Source: an uncultured Eubacteriales bacterium (lineage in GTDB: Bacteria; Bacillota; Clostridia; Oscillospirales; Oscillospiraceae). From it: DNA of 40,327 nucleotides. How positions within the stretch are numbered: the first letter of the stretch is position 1; each line of letters begins with the position of its first letter. The DNA lies in NCBI GenBank assembly GCA_900317855.1, contig ONIG01000025.1, positions 1 through 40,327 of the forward strand. The letters are read 5' to 3'. The notes under the pieces are model-generated. The model worked only from the letters and a program-made list of their open reading frames with translations. It was not told the origin of the DNA and made no database searches. Positions 16,580 through 25,216 of the stretch are shown here, piece after piece. The translations under genes and the position numbers were made by a program.

Positions 16580-16661
16580 TTCAGTTGCACCTCCTTCTGG
16601 TCTAGTGGCCCTCATCTCAAATGAGAGCAAGGATCACCCGCGTCAATACGCAGGCCATATT

Positions 16662-16689
16662 ATTATACCTGAAAAAGCGGGAAAGTCAA
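16662..16689 (-). promoter_or_regulatory. Promoter of the rpsF-ssb-rpsR operon
   Basis: On minus, TTGACT (16684-16689), 16 bp and a consensus TATAAT (16662-16667). The -35 box contains the TGA stop codon of the mscS gene, so the promoter begins inside the preceding coding sequence. Confidence 0.85.
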
Positions 16690-17564
16690 TCCTTTTTTGC
16701 ACTTTCCGGCGTATCGAGCACGTGCACGTTCATCTGCGGGTAGGACATGGACACACCGTGGGCGTCAAACGCCGCGCCGACGGCCTCCATGAGGTCATAA
16801 TACACGGTCCAGTAGTCGGCCGTTTTGCACCAGACGCGCACCGTGTACTCGATATTGCTCTCCCCGTAGCCCGACACACGCACGAACGGCTCCGGCTCCG
16901 GCAGGATGCCGGACACGAGCGACACGGCGTTGTGCAGCGCCGCCTTCACCTGCTCCGGGCGGCAGGTATAGTCCGCGCCGAACGTCAGGTCCACGCGCCG
17001 CTGCGGTTCGCGGTTGTAATTGACGATCTTGGACGCCGAGAGGTCGCTGTTCGGCACGTAAATATCCTTATTATCCAGCGTGCACAGCTGCGTGTAGATC
17101 AGGCCGATGTCCTTGACCGTGCCGCTCACGTTGCCGGCCTCGATGAAATCGCCGTCCTCGAACGGCCGCGTGAGCAGGATGGTGATGCCGCTCATGGCGT
17201 TGGACAGGCAGTTTTGCACCGAGAGCGACAAAGCCAGACCGAGCAGGCTGAACACGGCCAGCAGCGCCGTGACGTTAAAGCCGAGACTGTCGGCCACAAT
17301 GAGGATGGCCATGAACTCCAGCGCGATCTTGAGCACCTTGAGGATGAAACGGCTCAGGCTCTCCGACAGGCGCGAGTGCGCCGAGATGCGCCGCGCGACG
17401 CGCATGACGAGCCAGATGACGAGCACGCAGATCACGAGCGTGATGGCGGAGGTGATGAGCTTTTCGAGCGTGAGACTGCCGAGGCTGAAGCCGATGGCGT
17501 TGTTCACGTCCTCGATGCTGTCTTTCGTGGATTCGAGCGCGTTCTGATAGGTATCTGTATTCAA
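16686..17564 (-). CDS. Small-conductance mechanosensitive channel, MscS family
   Basis: This 292-aa channel opens under membrane tension to release osmolytes. Helices lie near residues 33-56 and 76-98. The pore-lining third helix, rich in Gly, Ala and Leu (AVFSLLGLALSLSVQNCLSN), comes at about 103-123. The conserved MscS beta domain follows (RPFEDGDFIEAGNVSGTVKD, YVPNSDLSASKIVNYNR), then an alpha/beta C-terminal domain. The start codon is TTG at 17564 (MNTDTYQNAL), chosen because AAGGGGAG lies about 9 nt upstream and no ATG fits. It has its own promoter. Confidence 0.9.
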   Translation of the reverse strand: MNTDTYQNALESTKDSIEDVNNAIGFSLGSLTLEKLITSAITLVICVLVIWLVMRVARRISAHSRLSESLSRFILKVLKIALEFMAILIVADSLGFNVTALLAVFSLLGLALSLSVQNCLSNAMSGITILLTRPFEDGDFIEAGNVSGTVKDIGLIYTQLCTLDNKDIYVPNSDLSASKIVNYNREPQRRVDLTFGADYTCRPEQVKAALHNAVSLVSGILPEPEPFVRVSGYGESNIEYTVRVWCKTADYWTVYYDLMEAVGAAFDAHGVSMSYPQMNVHVLDTPESAKKD

Positions 17565-17605
17565 ACGGCGGTCTCCCCTTTCGTGCAGGATTCAATCTTG
17601 TATTT

Positions 17606-17634
17606 AGTATACGCCATCCCCCGCCGGTTTTCAA
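17606..17634 (-). promoter_or_regulatory. Promoter of the mechanosensitive channel gene
   Basis: On minus, TTGAAA (17629-17634), a 17-bp spacer and TATACT (17606-17611) sit about 40 bp upstream of the TTG start codon. Confidence 0.75.
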
Positions 17635-17677
17635 CACGTTCCGGCGGGCGGGGTGTTGGAGAAGGCTTGTGGTGGTG

Positions 17678-17728
17678 CCTTTTTGCGCTGAAAAGCGCAA
17701 AAAGGCGGGGCTGAGATCAGCCCCGCCT
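17678..17728 (-). terminator. Terminator of the pyruvate:ferredoxin oxidoreductase gene, plus an overlapping hairpin
   Basis: An 11-bp stem, AGGCGGGGCTG/CAGCCCCGCCT (17703-17728), is followed on minus by TTTTTGCGC. A second perfect 11-bp repeat, CCTTTTTGCGC/GCGCAAAAAGG (17678-17705), overlaps its T-tract. The two hairpins share bases and cannot form fully together. Confidence 0.85.
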
Positions 17729-17744
17729 GCGTGGGTAGGAAAAA

Positions 17745-20700
17745 TTATGCCTCGTCGTAGAGCTTCTTGAGCTTGAGCAGGTGCTCGTAGCGGGCCTTGG
17801 CGTTCGACTCGGACTTGGCGAACAGCTCCTCGGCGCGATCCGGGAACTCGTTGGTCAGGCGGGCGTAACGCGCCTCGTTCATGAGGAAGTCGCGGTAGCC
17901 GCCGGCCGGCTCCTTGCTGTCGAGCGCGAAGGGCTTTTCAGCGGACGGATCGTAACGGAACAGGTTCCAGTAGCCGCAGTCGACCGCGCGCTTCATCTCG
18001 CCCTGGCAGTTGGTCATGCCGCCCTTCTTGATGCTGTGCATCTCGCAGGGGGCGTAGCCGATGATCAGGGACGGGCCGGGGTAAGCTTCCGCTTCCTTGA
18101 TGGCCTTGATGGTCTGCGCCGGGTTGGCGCCCATAGCGACCTGCGCCACGTAGATGTAGCCATAGCTCATGGCGATCTCGGCAAGGCTCTTGCTCTTGAG
18201 CTCCTTGCCGGCAGCCGCGAACTGCGCGACCTGGCCGATGTTGGAGGCCTTGGACGCCTGTCCGCCGGTGTTGGAGTAGACCTCGGTGTTGAAGACGAAC
18301 ACGTTCACGTCCTCGTCCTGCGCCAGGACATGGTCCAGGCCGCCGAAGCCGATGTCGTAAGCCCAGCCGTCGCCGCCGAAGATCCAGCAGCTCTTCTTGT
18401 TGAGGAAGTCCTTGTTGGCCATGATGCGCTGGTAGCGCTCGCAGTCACAGGCGGGCTTGGCCTCCATGGCAGCGAGGAACTCCGCCGTGGCGGTCTGGTT
18501 GGCCTCACCGTCGTTATAGGTCTCGAGGTACTTCTTCGCAGCTGCGACCTTAGCGGGATCCTTGCCGTTTTCGGCGATGTAACGGATGTCTTCCGCCAGA
18601 TCGTCGCGGATCTTCTTCTGGCCGAGGTACATGCCGAGGCCGTGCTCCGCGTTATCCTCGAACAGGGAGTTGGCCCAGGCGGGACCCTTGCCTTCCTTGT
18701 TGACGGTGTACGGGCTGGTGGCAGCCGGGCCGCCCCAGATGGACGAGCAGCCGGTCGCGTTGGAGATCATCATGTGATCGCCGAACAGCTGCGTGATCAG
18801 GCGGGCATAGCTCGTCTCGGCGCAGCCGGCACAGGAGCCGGAGAACTCGAGCATGGGCTGCCGGAACTGGCTGCCCTTGACGGTGAAGTCCTGAAGCTCC
18901 TTCTTCTCGGCGACCTTGGCGACCATGTAGTCGAACACGGGCTGCTGATCTTCCTGGCTCTCGAGCGGCTGCATCGTCAGCGCGCCGACCGGGCAGACGT
19001 GCGTGCAGACGCCGCAGCCCATGCAGTCGAGCGGAGAGATGGCCATGGAGAACTTGTAAACGCCCTTGCCGGCGCCGACCTTGAAGTCGACTGCCTTGGT
19101 CTGCGCGGGCGCGGCGGCCAGCTCGTCGGCAGTGAGCGCGAACGGGCGGATGGTCGCGTGCGGGCAGACATAGGCGCACTGGTTGCACTGGATGCACTTG
19201 GCACTGTCCCACTCGGGCACGGAGACGGCCACACCGCGCTTCTCATACGCGGAGGCGCCGAGCTCGAACGTGCCGTCGGCGTGATCGACGAACGCGGAGA
19301 CCGGCAGGCTGTCGCCGTCCATCTTGTCGACCGGAGTGAGGATGTCGCGCACCATCTTGACGGTGGCCGGACGGCCGGCCAGCTCCTTGGCGGGCGCTTC
19401 GTCCACGGCGTCGGCCCAGTCGGCCGGAACGTCGATCTTCACATACGCGGTCGCGCCGAGGTCGATGGCCTTGTAGTTCATCTCGACCACGTCCTCGCCC
19501 TTCTTCATGTAGGAGGCCTTGGCCTTCTCCTTCATGTAGCGGATGGCGTCCTCTTCCGGCATGATCTTCGCCAGAGAGAAGAACGCGGACTGCAGGATGG
19601 TGTTGTTGCGCTTGCCCATGCCGATCTGGATGGCCAGGTCAATGGCGTTGATCGTGTAGAGCTGGATGTTGTTGCGGGCAATGTAGCGCTTGGCGGAAGC
19701 GTCCAGATGGTGGCTGAGCTCCTCAGGCGTCCACTCGCAGTTGATCATGAACACGCCGCCGGGCTTGACGTCCTGGACCATTTTGAAGCCCTTGGTGATG
19801 TAGGACGGGTTGTGGCAGGCCACGAAGTCGGCCTTGTTGATGTAGTACGGGCTCTTGATCTCGTGATCGCCGAAGCGCAGGTGGCTGATGGTCACGCCGC
19901 CGGTCTTCTTCGAGTCGTACTGGAAGTAAGCCTGCACGTATTTATCGGTGTGGTCGCCGATGATCTTGATGGAGTTCTTGTTCGCGCCGACGGTGCCGTC
20001 GCCGCCGAGACCCCAGAACTTGCAGGCGATGGTGCCCTCGGCGGAGGTGTCGGGCGCGTCCTTCTCCGGCAGGGAGAGGTTGGTCACGTCGTCGACGATG
20101 CCGATGGTGAACTGACGCTTCGGCGTGTCGCGCTTGAGCTCTTCGTAGACCGCGAACACGGAGGACGGCGGGGTGTCCTTGGAGCCGAGGCCGTAGCGGC
20201 CGCCGGTGACGACGATGTCGTTGCGGCCGGCGTTGGCCAGCGCGGTGACGACATCGAGGTACAGGGGCTCGCCCTGTGCGCCGGGCTCCTTCGTGCGGTC
20301 GAGCACGGCGATCTTCTTACAGGTCGCCGGGATGGCCGCAATGAGCTTGTCGGCACGGAACGGACGGTACAGGCGGACCTTCACGAGGCCGACCTTCTCG
20401 CCGTGGGCGTTGAGGTAGTCGATGACTTCCTCGGCCACGTCGCAGATGGAGCCCATGGAGATGATGACACGGTCAGCATCCGGAGCGCCATAGTAGTTGA
20501 AGAGCTGGTAGTTGGTGCCGAGCTTGGCATTGATCTTGCCCATGTACTCCTCGACCAGCTCCGGCACGGCGTCATAATATTTATTGGACGCCTCACGGTT
20601 CTGGAAGAAGATATCGCCGTTTTCGTGGCTGCCGCGCATCTGCGGATGCTGCGGGTTCAGGCCGCGCTGACGGAAGGCATTGACCGCATCCATGTCGACC

Positions 20701-21281
20701 ATCTCGGCCAGATCGTCATAATCCCAGACGGCGATCTTCTGGATCTCGTGCGAGGTACGGAAGCCGTCAAAGAAGTTCAGGAACGGGACGCGGCCCTTGA
20801 TGGCGGCCAGGTGCGCCACGGGGGACAGATCCATAACTTCCTGCACGTTGCCCTCGGCGAGCATGGCAAAGCCGGTCTGGCGGCAGGCCATGACGTCGGA
20901 CTGATCGCCGAAAATGGACAGCGTGTGCGACGCGAGCGCACGGGCCGTCACGTGGAACACGGCCGGGAGCAGCTCACCGGCCATCTTGTACATGTTCGGG
21001 ATCATGAGCAGCAGGCCCTGAGAAGCGGTGTACGTCGTGGTCAGAGCGCCGGCATTCAGCGAACCGTGGACAGCGCCGGCTGCGCCGGACTCTGCCTGCA
21101 TTTCCTGCACACGGACTTTCGTGCCAAAGATGTTCTTGCGGCCGGCAGCGGCCCACTGATCGACCAGGTCGGCCATCGGGCTCGACGGGGTGATCGGGTA
21201 AATGGCAGCCACTTCCGTGAACGCGTAGGACACGTGGGCGGCAGCGTTGTTGCCGTCCATGGTAACGAGCTTTCTTGCCAT
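17745..21281 (-). CDS. nifJ: Pyruvate:ferredoxin (flavodoxin) oxidoreductase
   Basis: This 1,178-aa single-chain enzyme converts pyruvate and CoA to acetyl-CoA, CO2 and reduced ferredoxin, the central step of anaerobic fermentation. The N-terminal half carries the pyrimidine-binding and CoA regions (AHVSYAFTEVAAIYPITPSS). A ferredoxin domain has two [4Fe-4S] motifs, CIQCNQCAYVCP (near residue 694) and CMGCGVCTHVCP (near 752). The third-cluster cysteines begin at CAGC (near 812), and the thiamine diphosphate site is GDGWAYDIGFGGLDH (near 969) with NTEVYSNTGGQ. The start at 21281 (MARKLVTMDG) fits AGGAG at 9-10 nt; the ATG at 21290 abuts that site. A small ferredoxin gene at 31903 could be its electron acceptor (inference). 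Confidence 0.96.
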   Translation of the reverse strand: MARKLVTMDGNNAAAHVSYAFTEVAAIYPITPSSPMADLVDQWAAAGRKNIFGTKVRVQEMQAESGAAGAVHGSLNAGALTTTYTASQGLLLMIPNMYKMAGELLPAVFHVTARALASHTLSIFGDQSDVMACRQTGFAMLAEGNVQEVMDLSPVAHLAAIKGRVPFLNFFDGFRTSHEIQKIAVWDYDDLAEMVDMDAVNAFRQRGLNPQHPQMRGSHENGDIFFQNREASNKYYDAVPELVEEYMGKINAKLGTNYQLFNYYGAPDADRVIISMGSICDVAEEVIDYLNAHGEKVGLVKVRLYRPFRADKLIAAIPATCKKIAVLDRTKEPGAQGEPLYLDVVTALANAGRNDIVVTGGRYGLGSKDTPPSSVFAVYEELKRDTPKRQFTIGIVDDVTNLSLPEKDAPDTSAEGTIACKFWGLGGDGTVGANKNSIKIIGDHTDKYVQAYFQYDSKKTGGVTISHLRFGDHEIKSPYYINKADFVACHNPSYITKGFKMVQDVKPGGVFMINCEWTPEELSHHLDASAKRYIARNNIQLYTINAIDLAIQIGMGKRNNTILQSAFFSLAKIMPEEDAIRYMKEKAKASYMKKGEDVVEMNYKAIDLGATAYVKIDVPADWADAVDEAPAKELAGRPATVKMVRDILTPVDKMDGDSLPVSAFVDHADGTFELGASAYEKRGVAVSVPEWDSAKCIQCNQCAYVCPHATIRPFALTADELAAAPAQTKAVDFKVGAGKGVYKFSMAISPLDCMGCGVCTHVCPVGALTMQPLESQEDQQPVFDYMVAKVAEKKELQDFTVKGSQFRQPMLEFSGSCAGCAETSYARLITQLFGDHMMISNATGCSSIWGGPAATSPYTVNKEGKGPAWANSLFEDNAEHGLGMYLGQKKIRDDLAEDIRYIAENGKDPAKVAAAKKYLETYNDGEANQTATAEFLAAMEAKPACDCERYQRIMANKDFLNKKSCWIFGGDGWAYDIGFGGLDHVLAQDEDVNVFVFNTEVYSNTGGQASKASNIGQVAQFAAAGKELKSKSLAEIAMSYGYIYVAQVAMGANPAQTIKAIKEAEAYPGPSLIIGYAPCEMHSIKKGGMTNCQGEMKRAVDCGYWNLFRYDPSAEKPFALDSKEPAGGYRDFLMNEARYARLTNEFPDRAEELFAKSESNAKARYEHLLKLKKLYDEA

Positions 21282-21357
21282 AAACTTCATCTCCTATTTC
21301 TCTTATATGTTATCCTATATTCGTGCAATGGGCACCTATCCGCCCATTCACGTCAAT

Positions 21358-21386
21358 ATGATAACACAGTTTCAAAAAAACGTAAA
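21358..21386 (-). promoter_or_regulatory. Promoter of the pyruvate:ferredoxin oxidoreductase gene
   Basis: On minus, TTTACG (21381-21386), 17 bp and TATCAT (21358-21363) lie about 75 bp before the start codon. The leader can fold a hairpin from ATGGGC and GCCCAT (about 21322-21352). Confidence 0.6.
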
Positions 21387-21452
21387 TAATAGTTTTTTTG
21401 ATTCTTGTTTCATTTTTCGAAACATAACTATTGAAAACGTGCAAGTTTCCGG

Positions 21453-21472
21453 GTGAAAACCGGCGTTTTCAC
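21453..21472. promoter_or_regulatory. Perfect palindrome between divergent promoters, candidate operator
   Basis: GTGAAAAC (21453-21460), CGGC and GTTTTCAC (21465-21472) form a perfect 8-4-8 inverted repeat. It lies about 65 bp upstream of the oxidoreductase -35 and 34 bp upstream of the asp23 -35, with no T-tract or gene end nearby. A regulator site is more likely than a terminator; the regulator is not identifiable. Confidence 0.4.
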
Positions 21473-21505
21473 GGAAAATGTCCAGTTTTTTCGCTAATTT
21501 TTCGC

Positions 21506-21534
21506 TTGTGATTTCTCACCTATTGTTATATAAT
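21506..21534 (+). promoter_or_regulatory. Promoter of asp23-fakA
   Basis: TTGTGA (21506-21511), a 17-bp spacer and consensus TATAAT (21529-21534) lie 33 bp before the asp23 ATG. Confidence 0.75.
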
Positions 21535-21566
21535 ATATCACTGCTGTTAAGAAAGGGGCTGTCTAC

Positions 21567-21920
21567 ATGGTCAAAATCGAACAATCGAATGGCACCATCA
21601 GCATCACCAACGAAGTATTCACCAACCTTGCAGGCGACGCCGCGACCAGTTGCTTCGGCGTGAAGGGCATGGTCGGCCGCAGCAAAGACAGCGGACCGTT
21701 CCAGCTCCTGCGCCGCGAATCCATGTCCAAGGGCGTCAACGCCACGTTTGCCGACGACGGCAGCATCTCGCTGGAGCTGCACATTGCGGTCGATCACGGC
21801 GTGAACATTTCCGCGCTTGCCCACAGCATCATCAACGAGGTCAGCTACAAGGTCAATCAGGCCACCGGCGTGCCCGTGGCGCGCGTGGACGTGTACGTGG
21901 ACACCATGTTCCTCGATTAA
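21567..21920 (+). CDS. Asp23/Gls24 family envelope stress protein
   Basis: This 117-aa member of the Asp23/YloU family contains GTISITNEVFTNLAGDAATS, CFGVKGMV and VDVYVDTMFLD. In Staphylococcus, Asp23 lines the membrane and is linked to envelope homeostasis; the role here is inferred from the family. The ATG follows GAAAGGGG. It lies 79 nt upstream of the fakA-like gene, an arrangement conserved in Bacillus (yloU-yloV). Confidence 0.92.
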   Translation: MVKIEQSNGTISITNEVFTNLAGDAATSCFGVKGMVGRSKDSGPFQLLRRESMSKGVNATFADDGSISLELHIAVDHGVNISALAHSIINEVSYKVNQATGVPVARVDVYVDTMFLD

Positions 21921-21999
21921 GCAGGAACTTCGCACCGCTTCCCTCCCGGGAGCCGCGCTTCCGGGCCATTTTCATTCCCCCTGTCGGAGGTGTACAGAT

Positions 22000-23676
22000 T
22001 TGAGAGAGATCATTGATGCCGCAGCGCTTCGGGAAATGCTCCTGTGCGCGAACGCGGCACTGGAAGAAAACAAACAGAAGATCAACGAGCTCAACGTCTT
22101 CCCCGTTCCGGACGGCGACACCGGCACGAACATGAGCCTGACGATGAACTCGGCCGCCATCGAGCTCGGCCGCAAGCAGACCGAGACCGTCGGCGCCGTG
22201 GCCGATTGCGCCGCAAGCGCGCTGCTGCGCGGTGCGCGCGGCAACTCCGGCGTCATTTTGTCGCTGCTGTTCCGCGGGATCGCCAAGTCCCTCAAGGGCC
22301 GCGAGACCGCAAGCGTTGCGGAATTTGCCGCCGCCGTCTCCGCCGGCGTGGACGCCGCCTACAAGGCCGTCATGAAGCCGGCCGAGGGCACGATCCTCAC
22401 CGTCAGCCGTCTGGGCGCGCAGGCCGCCGTGGCCTTCGCCAAGGACAGCACGGACTTTGAGGGCATGCTCGACGCGCTGCTCGTCGCCGCGCGCGAGGCG
22501 CTGGCCGACACACAGAACATCAACCCCGTGCTGCGCCGCGCAGGCGTGGTCGATGCCGGCGGCGAGGGCTTCGTGCTCGTCATGGACGCCATGCTCGGCT
22601 ATCTGCAGGGCCGCACCGCCGCTCCCGTGACCGCCGCCGCTCCGGCTGCCGCCCAGGCGCCGAAAGAGGGTGCGGACTTCTCCGAGTTCGACACCGGCGA
22701 GATCACGTTCGGCTACTGCACGGAGTTCATCGTCGCGCGCGAAAACAGCAAGAGCCCGGAGCTCCTGCGCTCGTTCCTGAAAAATCTCGGCGACTGCGTC
22801 GTCGTAGTCGACGATGATGAGATCATCAAGGTACACGTGCACACGAACGTGCCCGGCGAGGTGCTGACCGAGGCGCTGACCTACGGCCCGCTCCAGACCG
22901 TGAAGATCGAGAACATGCGCAACCAGCACACTGCGCTCTCCGGCAAGGACGCTGCCCCCGAGGCCGCTGCCGGCACCGCCGCCGAGGCGGAGGCCGAGCC
23001 CGAAGTTGCCAAGCCCGAAAAGCAGTTCGGCGTCGTGGCCGTGTCTGCCGGCGAGGGCATGGCCAACCTCTTCCGCGAGCTGGGCGTGGACCGCGTCGTC
23101 ACCGGCGGCCAGACCATGAACCCCTCCACGGAGGACATCCTCACCGAGGTCAACAAGACCCCGGCGGAGGTCGTGTTCGTGCTGCCGAACAACAAGAACA
23201 TCATCATGGCCGCCCAGCAGTGCATCCCGCTGTCGGACAAGAAGGTCATCGTCATCCCGACCAAGACCGTGCCGCAGGGCATCACCGCGATGCTCTCGTT
23301 CGACCCGGCGAGCGCCGAGGACGTCATCGAGGCGGAGCTGAGCGCCGCGATCGAGAGCGTGCACACCGCGCAGATCACCTATGCAGCGCGCGACTCCGAC
23401 TTTGACGGCCACGACATCCACAAGGGCGAGTATCTGGCGCTGATGGACGGTGCGCTGCTCGGCAGCGACGCCGACCTCGACAAGGTACTGACCAGGATCG
23501 CGGACGCCGCCAATGATCTCGACCCCGAGATCGTCTCCATCTACTACGGCGAGGACGTGCAGGGTGATGCCGCCCAGCACGCGGCCGACCTGCTCGGCGA
23601 GCGCCTGCCGATGGCGGACGTGAACGTCGTCAACGGCGGCCAGCCGGTGTATTACTACATGATCTCGTTTGAATAA
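22000..23676 (+). CDS. DAK2-domain fatty acid kinase catalytic subunit, FakA/YloV-like
   Basis: This 558-aa protein phosphorylates acyl groups held by a FakB (DegV) partner in the characterised family. The N-terminal DhaL/DAK2 domain (about 1-200) has the nucleotide and magnesium motif NVFPVPDGDTGTNM, with Asp38 and Asp40, and RGARGNSGVILS. The middle domain contains KVHVHTNVPGEVL, matching the histidine region of FakA. The linker at about 330-345 is rich in Ala, Glu and Pro, and the C-terminal domain ends in QPVYYYMISFE. The start is TTG at 22000, chosen because GGAGG lies 9 nt upstream and the DAK2 fold starts there; the longer frame from 21817 runs through asp23. No FakB gene is in the window. 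Confidence 0.93.
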   Translation: MREIIDAAALREMLLCANAALEENKQKINELNVFPVPDGDTGTNMSLTMNSAAIELGRKQTETVGAVADCAASALLRGARGNSGVILSLLFRGIAKSLKGRETASVAEFAAAVSAGVDAAYKAVMKPAEGTILTVSRLGAQAAVAFAKDSTDFEGMLDALLVAAREALADTQNINPVLRRAGVVDAGGEGFVLVMDAMLGYLQGRTAAPVTAAAPAAAQAPKEGADFSEFDTGEITFGYCTEFIVARENSKSPELLRSFLKNLGDCVVVVDDDEIIKVHVHTNVPGEVLTEALTYGPLQTVKIENMRNQHTALSGKDAAPEAAAGTAAEAEAEPEVAKPEKQFGVVAVSAGEGMANLFRELGVDRVVTGGQTMNPSTEDILTEVNKTPAEVVFVLPNNKNIIMAAQQCIPLSDKKVIVIPTKTVPQGITAMLSFDPASAEDVIEAELSAAIESVHTAQITYAARDSDFDGHDIHKGEYLALMDGALLGSDADLDKVLTRIADAANDLDPEIVSIYYGEDVQGDAAQHAADLLGERLPMADVNVVNGGQPVYYYMISFE

Positions 23677-23699
23677 AACGTGCACCATAAGACAGCAAG

Positions 23700-23774
23700 G
23701 CGCCCGGACGAAATGTCCGGGCGCTTTGCTATATGTTTTTTGAGGCGGCGCGCCCCGGCTGCACCGGGGCGCGC
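23700..23774 (+). terminator. Tandem hairpin terminators after the fakA-like gene
   Basis: The first stem GCGCCCGGAC/GTCCGGGCGC (23700-23724) precedes TTTGC. The second stem GCGCGCCCCGG/CCGGGGCGCGC (23748-23774) is followed by TGTTGTTTTTATTG. Both suit plus-strand termination. The M20 peptidase gene converges from the other side and lacks a strong T-tract of its own. Confidence 0.75.
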
Positions 23775-23782
23775 TGTTGTTT

Positions 23783-25216
23783 TTATTGCTCCTGCGCGCG
23801 GATAAGGTTCTTGTAGAAATCGACCGCGCCGGGCAGACAGCTGTACTCGATGTTCTCATTGAGGCCATGCATGCCCTTCATCTGCTCCGGGCCGTAGATC
23901 ACGGGGGCGAAGCGCACGCAGCTGTCGCAGATCTCCTGATAGAAGTGCGCGTCCGTCGCGCCGGTCATGACATAGGGGCTGACGGGCAGGCCGGGGAACG
24001 TCTCGCCGATGACCCGCTCCACCTGGCGGAACGCCTCGCCGTGGATGTCCACGGGCTCGGAGTAGTCGTTTGTGTGCACGACCTCCATCTCCAGACCGTG
24101 CTTTTCGGCGAGCCGGCGGATGATGGCGAGGCTCTCCTGCTCGCCCTGATGCGGGATGAAGCGCATGTTCGCGCCCAGCGTCGCCTCCTGCGGCAGAACG
24201 TTGTACGCGTCCGAGCCGGACTGCATCGTGAACGCGATCGTCGTGCGCAGCATGGCCCCCGCCTGTGCCGACACGCGCGGCAGCACGACCTTCATCAGCG
24301 GGGCAAACAGCCAGAGATTGCCCATCACGAGCCGCAGGCCGAACGGCGCATACGGCGCCAGGCGCGTGAACATGGCCGTGACCTCGGGCAGAAACTTCTT
24401 GCGGAACGGTGAATGCTTTTCCACATCCGTCACGAACGCGGACAGGCGCGCGATGGGGGTGTTCGCCGTCGGGGCGCTGGCGTGACCGCCGGTGCTGCGG
24501 GCGGTAAACTTCACGTCCGCCTTGCCCTTTTCAAACACGCCGACCATGGCGAAGTTGCCGGGGATGCCGCCGATCGGCTCGGTGATGATGCCGCCGCCCT
24601 CATCGCAGACGAGAAACGGCCGCACGCCGCGGCGCTTGAGCTCGGCGACGAGCTTCGGCGCGCCGTCGCCCGCCCACTCTTCCGTGCAGGACGAGGCAAT
24701 ATAAACATCGTTGGCCGGTTCGTATCCGGCAGCGAGCAGCTCCTCGACCGCCTGGAAAAACGCCATGACCGAGCACTTGGTGTCCGACGCGCCGCGGCCC
24801 CAGACCTTGCCGTCGGCAATGTCGCCGGAAAACGGCGCGTGCACCCACGTGCCCTCGGCGGGCACAACGTCCTGATGGCTCATGAGCACGATCGGGCGGT
24901 CGTGCGCGCGGCCCGGCCAGTAATAGAGCAGGTTGCCGTCAATGTCCGTGCGCGCGAGCTTTTCATGCACGAGCGGGAAGAGCTCGGCCAGCAGGGCGTG
25001 GAAACGCTCAAACTTTTCCGGCTCGCGGACGTTGGCGTGCGACGTGGTATCGCACCGGATCATGGCAGAGAGCTTCTCGGCGTAGGCCATGGCGCGGTCG
25101 GGATCCGGCTGCGGCTGATAGCCGGACGTTTTGCGCGGTGTGAGCGCGGCGTGCGCCACGGCCGCTCCCAGCGGGGCCAGCGGCGCGAGCGCGAGATAAC
25201 CGGGACGGAACTTCAT
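23783..25216 (-). CDS. M20-family metallopeptidase with an N-terminal membrane anchor
   Basis: This 477-aa zinc peptidase resembles the carboxypeptidase S/Gly-Xaa carboxypeptidase branch of M20. Metal ligands are visible in LMSHQDVVP, GRGASDTK, CTEEWAGDG, VCDEGGG and the late MHGLNENIEYS. A dimerisation insert begins near TARSTGGHASAPTANTPIA. Residues about 5-25 are hydrophobic and could anchor or export it. The start ATG overlaps the stop of the upstream membrane gene (ATGA), so the two are coupled. With that gene and the DUF5058 gene it forms a three-gene unit that probably imports and cleaves a small peptide or amide-linked substrate (inference). Confidence 0.9.
   Translation of the reverse strand: MKFRPGYLALAPLAPLGAAVAHAALTPRKTSGYQPQPDPDRAMAYAEKLSAMIRCDTTSHANVREPEKFERFHALLAELFPLVHEKLARTDIDGNLLYYWPGRAHDRPIVLMSHQDVVPAEGTWVHAPFSGDIADGKVWGRGASDTKCSVMAFFQAVEELLAAGYEPANDVYIASSCTEEWAGDGAPKLVAELKRRGVRPFLVCDEGGGIITEPIGGIPGNFAMVGVFEKGKADVKFTARSTGGHASAPTANTPIARLSAFVTDVEKHSPFRKKFLPEVTAMFTRLAPYAPFGLRLVMGNLWLFAPLMKVVLPRVSAQAGAMLRTTIAFTMQSGSDAYNVLPQEATLGANMRFIPHQGEQESLAIIRRLAEKHGLEMEVVHTNDYSEPVDIHGEAFRQVERVIGETFPGLPVSPYVMTGATDAHFYQEICDSCVRFAPVIYGPEQMKGMHGLNENIEYSCLPGAVDFYKNLIRAQEQ

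Noticed and set aside
16580..16661. The S6:S18 autoregulatory leader motif upstream of rpsF
   Set aside because: Such a leader is known in many bacteria, but the conserved CCG bulge hairpin could not be identified here by eye.
17781..21389. A 1,202-codon open frame on the plus strand opposite the pyruvate:ferredoxin oxidoreductase gene
   Set aside because: It is a mirror frame created by GC-rich third positions; it has no ribosome site or recognisable domain and lies opposite an unmistakable enzyme.
21453..21472. The palindrome as a Rex redox-repressor site
   Set aside because: Rex sites have TTGTGA-N6-TCACAA-type spacing; here GTGA and TCAC are 12 bp apart.
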